Assembly (NCBI GenBank): GCA_025450405.1
Contig: JANWHL010000125.1
Coordinates: 1-16,949, forward strand
Reading direction: 5' to 3'
Source of the DNA: Ktedonobacterales bacterium
GTDB lineage: Bacteria > Chloroflexota > Ktedonobacteria > Ktedonobacterales > JADMIN01
DNA length: 16,949 nucleotides
Shown: one piece after another, positions 7,057 to 15,861 of the stretch
How the letters are laid out: each line of letters begins with the position of its first letter
Numbering within the stretch: the stretch's first letter is position 1
Notes under the pieces: model-generated
What the model saw: only the letters and a program-made list of their open reading frames with translations
What the model was told of the DNA's origin: nothing
The model's database searches: none
Made by a program: the position numbers and the translations under genes

Positions 7057-7112
7057 GGGGCGTCCGGTGGACGCCCGGCCCGGTGGAGGGTCTCAGGGGA
7101 GGCCCATCGCCC
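7057..7112. repeat. Dispersed palindromic element, copy B
   Basis: GGGCGTCC (7058-7065), GGT, GGACGCCC (7069-7076), followed by CGGTGGAGG and a tail ending CCCATCGCCCA. It matches 4455-4510 over most of its length. Upstream, 7031-7056 (GCGAAGGCCGCGCCGGAGGC) resembles the start of the element at 15753. It lies between the divergent hydrolase and VOC genes. Confidence 0.75.
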
Positions 7113-7209
7113 AGCCCGGCGGGAATATCATCACTCCAGACACTTGACCTCACCCACCACGTCTAGCGAGCGTATCACAAAAGGCACCCGCTGGAAGGAG
7201 CGCGCACGC

Positions 7210-7590
7210 ATGCGCATTGAGAACATCCACCACGTCCAGCTCCCCTATCCCCCCGGCCGCCAGTCCGAGGCCCGCCACTTTTACGGCGAGATCCTCGGCC
7301 TGCGCGAGCTGCCCCGCCCCGCCGCCCTGGCTGACCGCCCTGGCCTCTGGTACGACCTCGGCGGCGGCCAACAGCTCCACCTGCTGGAGATCGCGGGCGA
7401 CGCCGCCAGCCCGAGCTACCACTTCGGCCTGCTTGTCCCCGACCTCGCCGCTCTCCACGTCCACCTCGCCGCGCACACCGTACCCGTCGACGACAAGCGC
7501 CCCTTCCCCGACCACCACCTCATCCGCGCCCTGCTCCACGACCCCTTCGGCAACGCCATCGAGCTGCTCCAGCGCACCCCTGGCACGTGA
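7210..7590 (+). CDS. VOC-superfamily (glyoxalase/dioxygenase fold) protein
   Basis: The 126-residue protein is a single glyoxalase-fold unit of two beta-alpha-beta-beta-beta modules. It opens with MRIENIHHVQL and includes ARHFYGEILGL, typical of the family. The likely metal ligands are H8, H71 (YHFGLLV) and E118 (NAIELLQ), and DPFGN at 111-115 is the usual turn before the last strand. The ligands suggest an active metalloenzyme such as a small-molecule lyase, dioxygenase or resistance-type enzyme; the reaction cannot be told. ATG 7210 has AAGGAG nine nt upstream and is preferred over an upstream open extension that lacks homology. No convincing promoter is visible. It appears monocistronic, followed by repeat DNA. 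Confidence 0.88.
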   Translation: MRIENIHHVQLPYPPGRQSEARHFYGEILGLRELPRPAALADRPGLWYDLGGGQQLHLLEIAGDAASPSYHFGLLVPDLAALHVHLAAHTVPVDDKRPFPDHHLIRALLHDPFGNAIELLQRTPGT

Positions 7591-7690
7591 TCCCCTCGCC
7601 CTCGCCTCGATCGTTCGCCAACCACACTCCCCTGCCCCCCCGACGCGTCCCCCCCGCGCCCTCCGCGGTTTCTCTCCCTCCTCTCTCCCC

Positions 7691-7822
7691 CCTCTGTGTC
7701 CTCCGTGTCCTCTGTGGTTACACCTCGTCCCCTCTCCGCGTCCCCTCTACGCCCTCTGCGTTCTCGGCGGTTACATTCTTCTCCCTCTCCTCCCCTCCGT
7801 GTCCTCTGTGTCCTCATTGTGA
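7691..7822 (+). repeat. CT-rich CCTCYGTGT repeats, copies 2 and 3
   Basis: CCTCTGTGT, CCTCCGTGT and CCTCTGTGGTTACA run together at 7691-7722, with a weaker copy around 7735-7776. At 7794-7822 CCTCCGTGT, CCTCTGTGT and CCTCATTGTGA follow. The last block is almost identical to 1431-1457. Confidence 0.75.
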
Positions 7823-7858
7823 TATTTCTCCCTCCCGCCCGCGCCCGATTGCCAGTCA

Positions 7859-7867
7859 TGGTAGAAT
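7859..7867 (+). promoter_or_regulatory. Possible extended -10 promoter of the Lon-family gene
   Basis: TGGTAGAAT reads as TGn followed by a -10 box TAGAAT (7862-7867). No TTGACA-like box is found 17 bp upstream, which extended -10 promoters can tolerate. The gene starts at 7950. Confidence 0.35.
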
Positions 7868-7949
7868 AGTTGAGCGAGGACACCGATGAGCATCCCGCGC
7901 TTGTTGATGTCCCGGTGCGAGTGAGCGAGATGGTGAATGGAGCGCGCGC

Positions 7950-10301
<2,352 letters not shown>

Positions 10302-10359
10302 TGCGTGCTTCAGGGCACATCCTCGCTTCACCACCTGCGCCGTGGCCGCGACCGTCGCG

Positions 10360-10510
10360 GTCTCGACTCCCCTCTCCTCGCACAAATGGGCCTGGCTCTC
10401 CAGCCATACCCGCCAGGCATCGACGTGTCGCCGTCTCGACTCCCCTCTCCTCGCAAGGAGAGGGGACGGGGGTGACGACACCCAGCGCAAGGAGAGGGGC
10501 CGGGGGTGAC
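10360..10510. repeat. Duplicated CCCCTCTCC block with an 11-bp perfect hairpin
   Basis: A 23-bp sequence beginning GTCTCGACTCCCC is repeated exactly at 10360-10382 and 10433-10455. In the second copy it pairs with the following GGAGAGGGG: arms 10441-10451 and 10456-10466, loop CGCA. The right arm is itself duplicated, with 10455-10476 recurring at 10489-10510 with one mismatch. Relatives lie at 5940-5967 and about 12384-12418. It may act as a 3' hairpin for the Lon-family transcript. Confidence 0.75.
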
Positions 10511-10518
10511 TACCCCGC

Positions 10519-10556
10519 ATCGTGCGATCGGCCAACCGCGCGATCGTGCGATCGGC
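10519..10556 (+). promoter_or_regulatory. 14-bp direct repeat abutting the plsY promoter (possible operator)
   Basis: ATCGTGCGATCGGC occurs at 10519-10532 and again at 10543-10556, a 24-bp period. The second copy ends exactly where the -35 box begins. Each copy contains the palindrome CGATCG. The position fits an activator or repressor site, but no regulator is known. Confidence 0.4.
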
Positions 10557-10585
10557 TTGACACACACGCCGGGCCCCACTATGCT
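10557..10585 (+). promoter_or_regulatory. Promoter of plsY
   Basis: TTGACA (10557-10562), 17-bp spacer, TATGCT (10580-10585). It lies 49 bp before the plsY start codon, giving a leader of about 43 nt. Confidence 0.7.
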
Positions 10586-10634
10586 CACAGCGAGGCCCAT
10601 CATCGTGCCGCGTGAAATCAGGAGGAGCGTGCGC

Positions 10635-11297
10635 ATGCCATCCGCACCCATCTGGCAGATCGTCCTCCGACTGGTGGGCACCGCCGTGGTGGCGTATCTG
10701 ATCGGCTCCACGCCGTCCGGCGTGCTGGTTGGCAAGGTGTTCGGCAACGTCGACCCACGCGAGCACGGCAGCGGCAAGACCGGCGCGACCAACATCCTGC
10801 GCACGCTGGGTCCCGGCGCCGCCGTCGCCGTCGGCATCACCGATCTCCTCAAGGGCGTCGTGCCCGTGCTGCTCGCCCGCTATCTGCTCTTCCCGCCCGG
10901 CGCGGCGTGGGACAATCTGCGACTCTGGGGCGAGGTGATCGCCGGATTCGGCGCCCTCTTCGGCCACAACTATTCCGTCTTCATCCATTTCCAGGGCGGT
11001 CGCGGCGTCGCCACCGGCGGCGGCTCCATGTTCGCGATCAACCCACTCACGGGCCTCTTCGGCGCTCTCGGGTTCATCATCCCGATCGCCACCACCCGCT
11101 ACGTCTCGCTCGGCTCCATCGTCGCGAGCGCCAGCGCCGCCGTGGCCGAGGCCGTGCTGGTGGCCACCGGCCACGACCGTTACCAGCACCTCATCTTCAT
11201 CGCCGGGGGCGCCGCCTTCATCATCTTCTCCCACCGCGACAACATTGACCGGCTCCTCAAAGGCACCGAACGCAAGCTGGGCGACAAAGCCCGCTAA
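10635..11297 (+). CDS. plsY: Glycerol-3-phosphate acyltransferase PlsY
   Basis: The 220-residue inner-membrane enzyme transfers an acyl group from acyl-phosphate (made by PlsX) to glycerol-3-phosphate, the first step of phospholipid synthesis. The family's three loop motifs are all seen. The first is GSTPSGVLVGK (24-34), followed by HGSGKTGATNILR (44-56), where most members have GSGNxGATN. The second is GHNYSVFIHFQGGRGVATGG, beginning at about residue 110. The third is the C-terminal HRDNIDRLLKGTERK. Several hydrophobic helices lie between them, as expected for a five- to seven-span protein. ATG 10635 has AGGAGGAG seven nt upstream, so a longer open frame back to 10506 is rejected. The Lys in place of Asn in GSGK is mildly unusual. 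It meets pgsA tail to tail. Confidence 0.96.
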   Translation: MPSAPIWQIVLRLVGTAVVAYLIGSTPSGVLVGKVFGNVDPREHGSGKTGATNILRTLGPGAAVAVGITDLLKGVVPVLLARYLLFPPGAAWDNLRLWGEVIAGFGALFGHNYSVFIHFQGGRGVATGGGSMFAINPLTGLFGALGFIIPIATTRYVSLGSIVASASAAVAEAVLVATGHDRYQHLIFIAGGAAFIIFSHRDNIDRLLKGTERKLGDKAR

Positions 11298-11303
11298 CCC
11301 GCC

Positions 11304-11930
11304 TCACTCCCCCCGCTCCATCGGCGCCCCCTCCGCCTGCGTCAGCAGCCCCCAGGCGCCTCGCAGATACTCATACGCCGAGAGGATCGTCCACAGCACC
11401 GCCCACAGCAGCACCACGTCCGCCGCGACCAGCAGCCAGTCCGCGGCGCTCGCGGGATTGTGCCGCGCCGACGCCAGCCCCAGCGGGAACGCCGTCGCTC
11501 CGCGCAGCCCGCGCGCCAGCAGGATGCCCCCCAACCCACAGAGCGTCAGCAGCGTCTTCTGCTTGCCCAATTTCCCCGCCGGGATCACCACCCCCTGCGC
11601 CGCCGCCAGCGAGCGCAGCCCGGCCACCAGGAACTCCCGCGCGATGATCACAATGGCGATCCACGCATGCACCAGCCCCACCTGGACCAGCGCCACCAGC
11701 AGCGCCGCCACGAAGACCTTGTCCGCCGTCAGGTCGAGGAAGACACCCAGATTGCTGACCAGGCGATACTTGCGCGCGAGCCGGCCATCCAGCGTGTCGC
11801 TGACCGCCGCGACGATGAAGAGCCCCGTCGCCACCAGGTACGCCGCCGGCGTATTGATCAGAATGAGCACTACCAGCGGGATGGTGAGAATCAGGCGGCC
11901 GGTGCTGAGGATGTTGGGCAGTTGGCGCAC
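11304..11930 (-). CDS. pgsA: CDP-diacylglycerol–glycerol-3-phosphate 3-phosphatidyltransferase
   Basis: The 208-residue membrane protein belongs to the CDP-alcohol phosphatidyltransferases. With the GTG start the signature DxxDGxxAR…GxxxDxxxD is complete: D45, D48, G49, A52, R53, G62, D66 and D70. It starts with VRQLPNILSTGRLILTIPLV, the usual PgsA N-terminus, and has about five or six hydrophobic helices. PgsA makes phosphatidylglycerol phosphate; related family members (cardiolipin or phosphatidylinositol synthases) cannot be fully excluded, but the N-terminal LPNxLSxxR pattern favours PgsA. GTG 11930 is chosen because GGAGGAG lies six nt upstream; an ATG at 11987 would add 19 polar residues that do not fit the family. 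It converges on plsY with only 6 bp between the stop codons. Confidence 0.92.
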   Translation of the reverse strand: MRQLPNILSTGRLILTIPLVVLILINTPAAYLVATGLFIVAAVSDTLDGRLARKYRLVSNLGVFLDLTADKVFVAALLVALVQVGLVHAWIAIVIIAREFLVAGLRSLAAAQGVVIPAGKLGKQKTLLTLCGLGGILLARGLRGATAFPLGLASARHNPASAADWLLVAADVVLLWAVLWTILSAYEYLRGAWGLLTQAEGAPMERGE

Positions 11931-12510
11931 GCGTGACTCCTCCACTCGGCCCTCAACGACTCGACCCCCCACCGCACAGCCCTCCACTCAGCGCCAGACA
12001 CGCGCCCGCGGCGGCCCCGCGAGCAGTGTAGGCGAAAGCACATCGTCTTGCAAGGTGCGGACCCCAGCCGCCCCCGCGCGCCGATTCCCGCACCCAGCGG
12101 ATCTCCATCCCGCCGGTATGCGTCGTGTCTTCACTGCTACAATTCTACCGCGGCCCAGTTCAGCCCCGCGGCCACCTCCCGGTCCTCCTGGCGATGGCCA
12201 CTGATAATTCCGCTGGCGCATCGACGGTGGGTGGTCCACACCGCACGGAGATCATGATTCCGTCGAAAATAGCCCGTGGCCCGCACGCGGTCCTCGACGC
12301 GCAGGATGACACGCGGAACTTCCATTCCGCATGCCCGCCCCACCACCCGTTCCACCCTCACCAACGCCCGTCGCGGGCGCCTGACTCCCGTCTCCTCGCG
12401 GGAGAGGGGCCGGGGTGAGGTTCTCCGCTCCCTCCTCTGTGTCCTCCGTACTCTCTGTGGTTTCATACTCTGGTGACCTCCGTTCCGTCCGTCCCAAGGG
12501 AGCACGCCCC
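11931..12510. other. Intergenic region between pgsA and the S9 peptidase gene
   Basis: These 580 nt contain no gene I can support. A TGCTACAAT sequence (12135-12143) resembles an extended -10 on the plus strand, but no -35 lies at a suitable distance. From 12384 on there is a CCCGTCTCC…GGAGAGGGGCCGGGG hairpin repeat, followed by the CT-rich repeat at 12434-12465. The first 450 nt otherwise show nothing recognisable. Confidence 0.55.
12434..12465 (+). repeat. CT-rich repeat, copy 4
   Basis: CCTCTGTGT, CCTCCGTAC and TCTCTGTGGTTTCA follow one another. The layout matches 7691-7722 with a few changes, and the copy sits 45 nt before the S9 peptidase start codon. Confidence 0.7.
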
Positions 12511-14442
12511 ATGAGTCAGCCCGCCACCGACCACGACACCCTCACCCGCTACCTCCGCGTCCGGCGCGCGCACGAACCCTCCTGGTCCCCCGACGGCGCC
12601 CAGATCGCCTACATCGCCGACACCAGCGGACTCGACCAGGCATGGATCGTCACCCTGGCCACCGGCGCCGCGCGCCAGCTCACCGACTTCCCCGACCGCG
12701 TCGGCGAAGTCCACTGGTCGCCCGCGGGCGACCAACAGCGTGTGACCATGGACACCGACGGCGACGAACGCGACCGCCTCTACCTCGTGGCACCGCATGG
12801 CGGCGCGCCGCGCGCCCTCACCACCACCGACGCCATCCATCGCTTCGGCGCGTGGTCGCCCGACGGCCAGCGCATCGCCTACGCCAGCAACACCCGCCAC
12901 CCCGCCTACTTCGACATCTGGACCATGGACCTCGCCACCGGCTCGCGGCGCTGTGTCCTGGAGCGCGACGCCACCCTCACCGCCCGCGCCTGGTCACCCG
13001 ACGGCGCGGCGCTAATCGTCAGCCGCGACAACACCAACCTCGACGACGACCTCTTCCTCGTCCCGCTGGACCCCGCGACCGGCGCCGCCACAGGCGCGCC
13101 GCGACTCCTCACCCCCCACGACGGCGAAGCGGCCTACACCGATCCCAGCTTCGCGCCCGACAGCCGCACCCTCTACATCCTCACCAACGTCGATCGCGAA
13201 TTCGCCGCGCCCGCCGCGCTGGACCTGGCCGCGCCCGCTCCCGACCCAGCTTCACCAGACCGGCCCACCCTCCGCGTGCTCGCCGACACCCCCTGGGACG
13301 CCACCTCCCTGGCCGTCGCCCCCAATGGTCGTCACCTCGCCTGGGCGCTGAACGAAGAGGGCCGCTCGCGACTCGTCTTCCACGACCTCGCCACCGGCCG
13401 CGATCTGCCCGCGCCCGCGCTCCCGGCGGGCGTGGCGGCCGGCCTCGCCTGGTCGCCCGATGGCGCCCACCTCGCCTTCGACTTCAACGGTACGCGCCAC
13501 AACGGCAACATCTGGCTGGCCACCCCCGGCACGACCGATCTCCCCCCCGCGATTGCGCCCGCCGCCCCCGCGTCCCCCGACGCGGAGCCCCCAGCGCCCG
13601 CCACGCGCCAGCTCACCCACATCCCCCTCGGCCTCGACCCCGCCGTCCTGATCGAGCCCGAGCTGGTCCGCTACCCCACCTTCGACGGCCGCGAGATCCC
13701 CGCCTACTACTACCGTCCTACCGACACCCACCGTGCCACGGCCGCTGGCATGCCCGTCATCGTCTTCGTCCATGGCGGCCCCGAGTCGCAGTTCCGGCCC
13801 CTCCACGCCGCCCCCGCCATGCCGCCGCTCCAGTACTACCTCAGCCGCGGCTTCGCCGTCTTCGCCCCCAACGTCCGCGGCAGCTCTGGCTACGGCAAGA
13901 CTTCCATCCACCTCGACGACATCCACCGCCGCCCCGAGAGCGTGGCCGACCTCAAGGCCGGCGTCGAGTGGCTTGTGCGCGCGGGCGATGCCGATCCCGA
14001 GCGCATTGGCATCATGGGCCGGAGCTACGGCGGTTTCATGGTCCTCGCCGCCATCACCAGCTATCCCGACCTCTGGGCCGCCGCCGTGGACATCGTGGGC
14101 ATCGCCAATTTCTTGACCTTCTTCGAGCGCACCGCCCCCTGGCGCCGCCACCTCCGCGCCGTCGAGTACGGCGACCCCGAGCGCGACGCCGACTTCCTGC
14201 GCGCGATCTCGCCGCTCTTCCAGGCCGACCGCATCCAGACCCCCCTGCTCGTCCTCCACGGCGCCAACGACCCCCGCGTCCCCGTCCACGAGGCCGAGCA
14301 GATCGTCGCCGCCGTCCGCGCCCGCGACCTCCCCGCCGAGCTCTTCATCTTCCCCGACGAGGGCCACTTCATGCTCCGCGAGTCCACTCAGCTCCGCGCC
14401 TACCCGGCCATCGGGGACTGGTTCGAGCGGTACATGGGATAG
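12511..14442 (+). CDS. S9-family serine peptidase (prolyl oligopeptidase/acylaminoacyl-peptidase type)
   Basis: The 643-residue protein has an N-terminal beta-propeller of TolB/PD40-like blades and a C-terminal alpha/beta-hydrolase peptidase domain. Blade motifs are visible at about 24-36 (SWSPDGAQIAYIA), 115-126, 161-170, 213-224 and 313-324. In the peptidase domain the oxyanion segment is VHGGPESQF (420-428). The catalytic triad is S505 in GRSYGGF, D587 in HGANDPRVP and H619 in DEGHFM. There is no signal peptide, so it is probably cytoplasmic, removing acylated amino acids or dipeptides from short peptides. A Pro/Ala-rich linker lies at 348-365 between the domains. ATG 12511 has AAGGGAG eight nt upstream; an earlier open start would run through repeat DNA. 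Family placement is firm; the exact specificity within S9 is not. Confidence 0.95.
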   Translation: MSQPATDHDTLTRYLRVRRAHEPSWSPDGAQIAYIADTSGLDQAWIVTLATGAARQLTDFPDRVGEVHWSPAGDQQRVTMDTDGDERDRLYLVAPHGGAPRALTTTDAIHRFGAWSPDGQRIAYASNTRHPAYFDIWTMDLATGSRRCVLERDATLTARAWSPDGAALIVSRDNTNLDDDLFLVPLDPATGAATGAPRLLTPHDGEAAYTDPSFAPDSRTLYILTNVDREFAAPAALDLAAPAPDPASPDRPTLRVLADTPWDATSLAVAPNGRHLAWALNEEGRSRLVFHDLATGRDLPAPALPAGVAAGLAWSPDGAHLAFDFNGTRHNGNIWLATPGTTDLPPAIAPAAPASPDAEPPAPATRQLTHIPLGLDPAVLIEPELVRYPTFDGREIPAYYYRPTDTHRATAAGMPVIVFVHGGPESQFRPLHAAPAMPPLQYYLSRGFAVFAPNVRGSSGYGKTSIHLDDIHRRPESVADLKAGVEWLVRAGDADPERIGIMGRSYGGFMVLAAITSYPDLWAAAVDIVGIANFLTFFERTAPWRRHLRAVEYGDPERDADFLRAISPLFQADRIQTPLLVLHGANDPRVPVHEAEQIVAAVRARDLPAELFIFPDEGHFMLRESTQLRAYPAIGDWFERYMG

Positions 14443-14562
14443 CCCTGACCCCGAGTTCGCCCCGCGCCGCACCCAAGTGCCCGCCAGGCGACGCGCGCGG
14501 TGGTATGCTCACCACGAGGCGCGCCAGCGGCGCCATTTGTCGAGCGGACAGGAGCACACACC

Positions 14563-14772
14563 ATGCGCGGCCTTCGCATCGCCGGCCTCATCGTCGCCTT
14601 CGCGCTCTTGCTCTTCGGCACCGTACTCGTGTTCGGCGCGTTTGACCGCACCTCCCACTCCGCGAGCGACACCCTGCGCCCGTTCCTCATCACCATGGCG
14701 CCCGTCTGGGCGGTGGCGGTCGCCGCCGCCTGGGTCCTGCTGCGCTCACCTGCCTCGCCCCGCGATTCCTGA
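14563..14772 (+). CDS. Small two-span membrane protein of unknown function
   Basis: The 69-residue product is mostly two hydrophobic segments (about 5-27, GLRIAGLIVAFALLLFGTVL, and 42-61, LITMAPVWAVAVAAAWVLLR) joined by a short polar loop (DRTSHSASD). It resembles no family I recognise. ATG 14563 has GGAG eight nt upstream, and a TGGTATGCT extended -10-like sequence lies at 14501-14509. Codon use is like its neighbours. Its last 27 bp overlap the 3' end of the opposite-strand membrane gene. It follows the S9 gene by 120 bp on the same strand. Confidence 0.6.
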   Translation: MRGLRIAGLIVAFALLLFGTVLVFGAFDRTSHSASDTLRPFLITMAPVWAVAVAAAWVLLRSPASPRDS

Positions 14773-15099
14773 ACCACCCAGACGCGCCCTCGGGGCCAGC
14801 GCGCAATAGATCACCAGCGCCACCGGCGCGGGCAGCGTCAGCAATGCCGCCGGGATGTTCGCGACGAACCCCGCCGATAACAGGGTCAGCACCAGCCCCA
14901 GGACGGTCCCCAGCGGCAGCGCCAGCAGACCCAGCGGCGCGATCGCGCCACTAACACCCGCGACCATTTCGGCCCCCGGGAAGCGCTCCACACCGCCACT
15001 CACGTAGGCGCCGTGAAGGGCCAGATCGATCGTCATGCCGACGAAGACCAGCATCCCCACCAACGCCATGGCCGCCAGGACCGCGACCACTCGCCCCAT
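14746..15099 (-). CDS. Small membrane protein of unknown function
   Basis: The 117-residue product has about three or four hydrophobic segments: about 3-25 (RVVAVLAAMALVGMLVFVGM), 48-75 (GAIAPLGLLALPLGTVLGLV) and 78-105 (FVANIPAALLTLPAPVALVI), with a basic tail. I do not recognise a family. ATG 15099 is preceded by a G-run (15104-15110) six nt upstream; earlier in-frame codons lie in a palindromic repeat and are unlikely. It overlaps the preceding plus-strand gene tail to tail by 27 bp. The hydrophobic pattern makes it more likely real than chance. Confidence 0.55.
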   Translation of the reverse strand: MGRVVAVLAAMALVGMLVFVGMTIDLALHGAYVSGGVERFPGAEMVAGVSGAIAPLGLLALPLGTVLGLVLTLLSAGFVANIPAALLTLPAPVALVIYCALAPRARLGGSGIAGRGR

Positions 15100-15159
15100 C
15101 GTGGGCCCCCCAACCGCTAGGAAATCCCCGCATCCCAGCGTTTCATACCATTTCTGAGG

Positions 15160-15195
15160 AGTCCACGAAGGTGGACTTCGCGCGCGGCCGAAGGC
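15160..15195. repeat. Palindromic element with two hairpins
   Basis: AGTCCAC (15160-15166), GAAG, GTGGACT (15171-15177) is a perfect 7-bp hairpin, followed by CGCGCGCGGCCGAAGGCC, in which GGCC-GAA-GGCC forms a second. The GAAGG and GGACTTCG wording resembles the element at 15753 (GCCTTCG). Confidence 0.65.
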
Positions 15196-15295
15196 CCCTA
15201 GCCGCGGTTTCAACCGCCAGGGCACCACGACGCCTCATCCAGATTCGGTATCAGTCATTCCGGCGTTTCAATCAAGAAGCGCCGCGCCACGGTCA

Positions 15296-15324
15296 TTGCC
15301 TGGCCTGGCGCCTCCCCGTACACT
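15296..15324 (+). promoter_or_regulatory. Promoter of the DUF2892-like gene
   Basis: TTGCCT (15296-15301), 17-bp spacer, TACACT (15319-15324). The start codon is 81 bp downstream. Confidence 0.5.
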
Positions 15325-15404
15325 GATCTCAGGTCACCTGATGATAGCGGCGCGGGCCAACGTCCGCCCTGGGTGGGGGGACGCGGACCGCACGAGGAGA
15401 GAGG

Positions 15405-15689
15405 ATGAGCACGTTGGCGGACGCCTTCAATCAATCGCGATTTTCGCGATTTCTCAACAGCCCCTTAGGGCGCGCCTTTCGCATCGTCGCGGGCACAGGG
15501 TTCCTCGTCACCGGCATCATCTTCAGGGAGAGCCCGCTCGGCCTGCTGTCACTGGCATGGAGCGTCTTCCCGTTGAGCGCGGGCCTGTTTGACGTGTGTT
15601 ACATCAGCGCCGTGCTGGGCGGTCCGTTCACCGGCAAGCGGATTCGCGCGACACGCAAACCCGACCAAACTCCAATCGATGCCGTGTAG
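15405..15689 (+). CDS. DUF2892 (YgaP transmembrane-domain-like) membrane protein
   Basis: The 94-residue product has two hydrophobic segments (about 27-40, RIVAGTGFLVTGII, and 45-71, LGLLSLAWSVFPLSAGLF). The order SPLGRAFRIVAGTGFL … VFPLSAGLFDVCYISAVLGGPFTGKRIR matches the DUF2892 pattern (R-I-x-x-G … P-L-x-x-G-L-x-x-x-C-x-x-x-x-x-L-G), with the conserved Cys at about residue 65. Related domains are found alone or fused to rhodanese; their role is unclear. ATG 15405 is preceded by GAGGAGAGAGG and a promoter at 15296-15324. The stop codon lies in a 13-bp duplication. It converges with the histidine kinase gene. Confidence 0.75.
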   Translation: MSTLADAFNQSRFSRFLNSPLGRAFRIVAGTGFLVTGIIFRESPLGLLSLAWSVFPLSAGLFDVCYISAVLGGPFTGKRIRATRKPDQTPIDAV

Positions 15690-15705
15690 GGCCGATGCCG
15701 TGTAG
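15677..15705 (+). repeat. 13-bp duplication containing the stop codon of the DUF2892-like gene
   Basis: CGATGCCGTGTAG occurs at 15677-15689 and again at 15693-15705, a 16-bp offset. The first copy ends with the stop codon; the second is out of frame. Confidence 0.85.
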
Positions 15706-15752
15706 CCAGAATCCCTCAGGCGGCCGGGCAACCCGCTTATACTAATTCCGAA

Positions 15753-15831
15753 AAGGCCACCTGCGTGGCCTTCGTAGCCGGAGGCTTCCAGCCCCGTCTT
15801 CAGGCGCCTGGTCCCCGTCTTCAGGCGCCTG
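15753..15831. repeat. Palindromic element plus two 19-bp tandem copies
   Basis: AAGGCCAC (15753-15760), CTGC, GTGGCCTT (15765-15772) is a perfect 8-bp hairpin. It is followed by CGTAGCCGGAGGCTTCCAG, then CCCCGTCTTCAGGCGCCTG at 15792-15810 and again at 15813-15831. Each of these copies ends in the palindrome CAGGCGCCTG. It fills the gap between the convergent DUF2892-like and kinase genes and could act as a bidirectional end. Confidence 0.75.
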
Positions 15832-15861
15832 AAACTCGCGACGACACACCACGTTCGGGTA

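Larger units (their letters stand above)
7591..7949 (+). other. Repeat-filled intergenic stretch before the Lon-family gene
   Basis: These 359 nt contain no gene. The plus strand is strongly C/T-rich. It holds a full CT-rich repeat at 7691-7722, a degenerate version at about 7735-7776 (CCCTCTGCG…GCGGTTACA) and a third at 7794-7822. The end carries a candidate extended -10 promoter (7859-7867) and the start region of the next gene. Confidence 0.6.
10302..10634 (+). other. Intergenic region between the Lon-family gene and plsY
   Basis: These 333 nt hold no gene. They contain the duplicated CCCCTCTCC block and hairpin (10360-10510), a 14-bp direct repeat (10519-10556) and the plsY promoter (10557-10585). 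Confidence 0.65.
15100..15404 (+). other. Intergenic region with palindromic repeat and promoter
   Basis: The region between two divergent membrane-protein genes. It holds the palindromic element at 15160-15195 and a promoter at 15296-15324. Nothing coding is recognisable. Confidence 0.55.

Noticed and set aside
7144..7178. TTGACC upstream of the VOC gene as a -35 box
   Set aside because: No -10-like hexamer lies 16-19 bp downstream; TCTAGC is 12 bp away and TATCAC 23 bp away.
12135..12143. TGCTACAAT as a firm promoter for the S9 peptidase gene
   Set aside because: There is no -35 match, and it lies 370 bp upstream of the start with repeat DNA in between; kept only as a note in the intergenic entry.
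12642..14645. 667-codon plus-strand frame overlapping the S9 peptidase gene
   Set aside because: Arg/Pro-rich shifted reading of a gene whose other frame has the full S9 catalytic triad and propeller motifs.
15677..15831. Repeats between 15677 and 15831 as a CRISPR array
   Set aside because: The units are only 13-19 bp, directly adjacent or separated by 2-3 bp, with no spacers of CRISPR length and no cas gene nearby.
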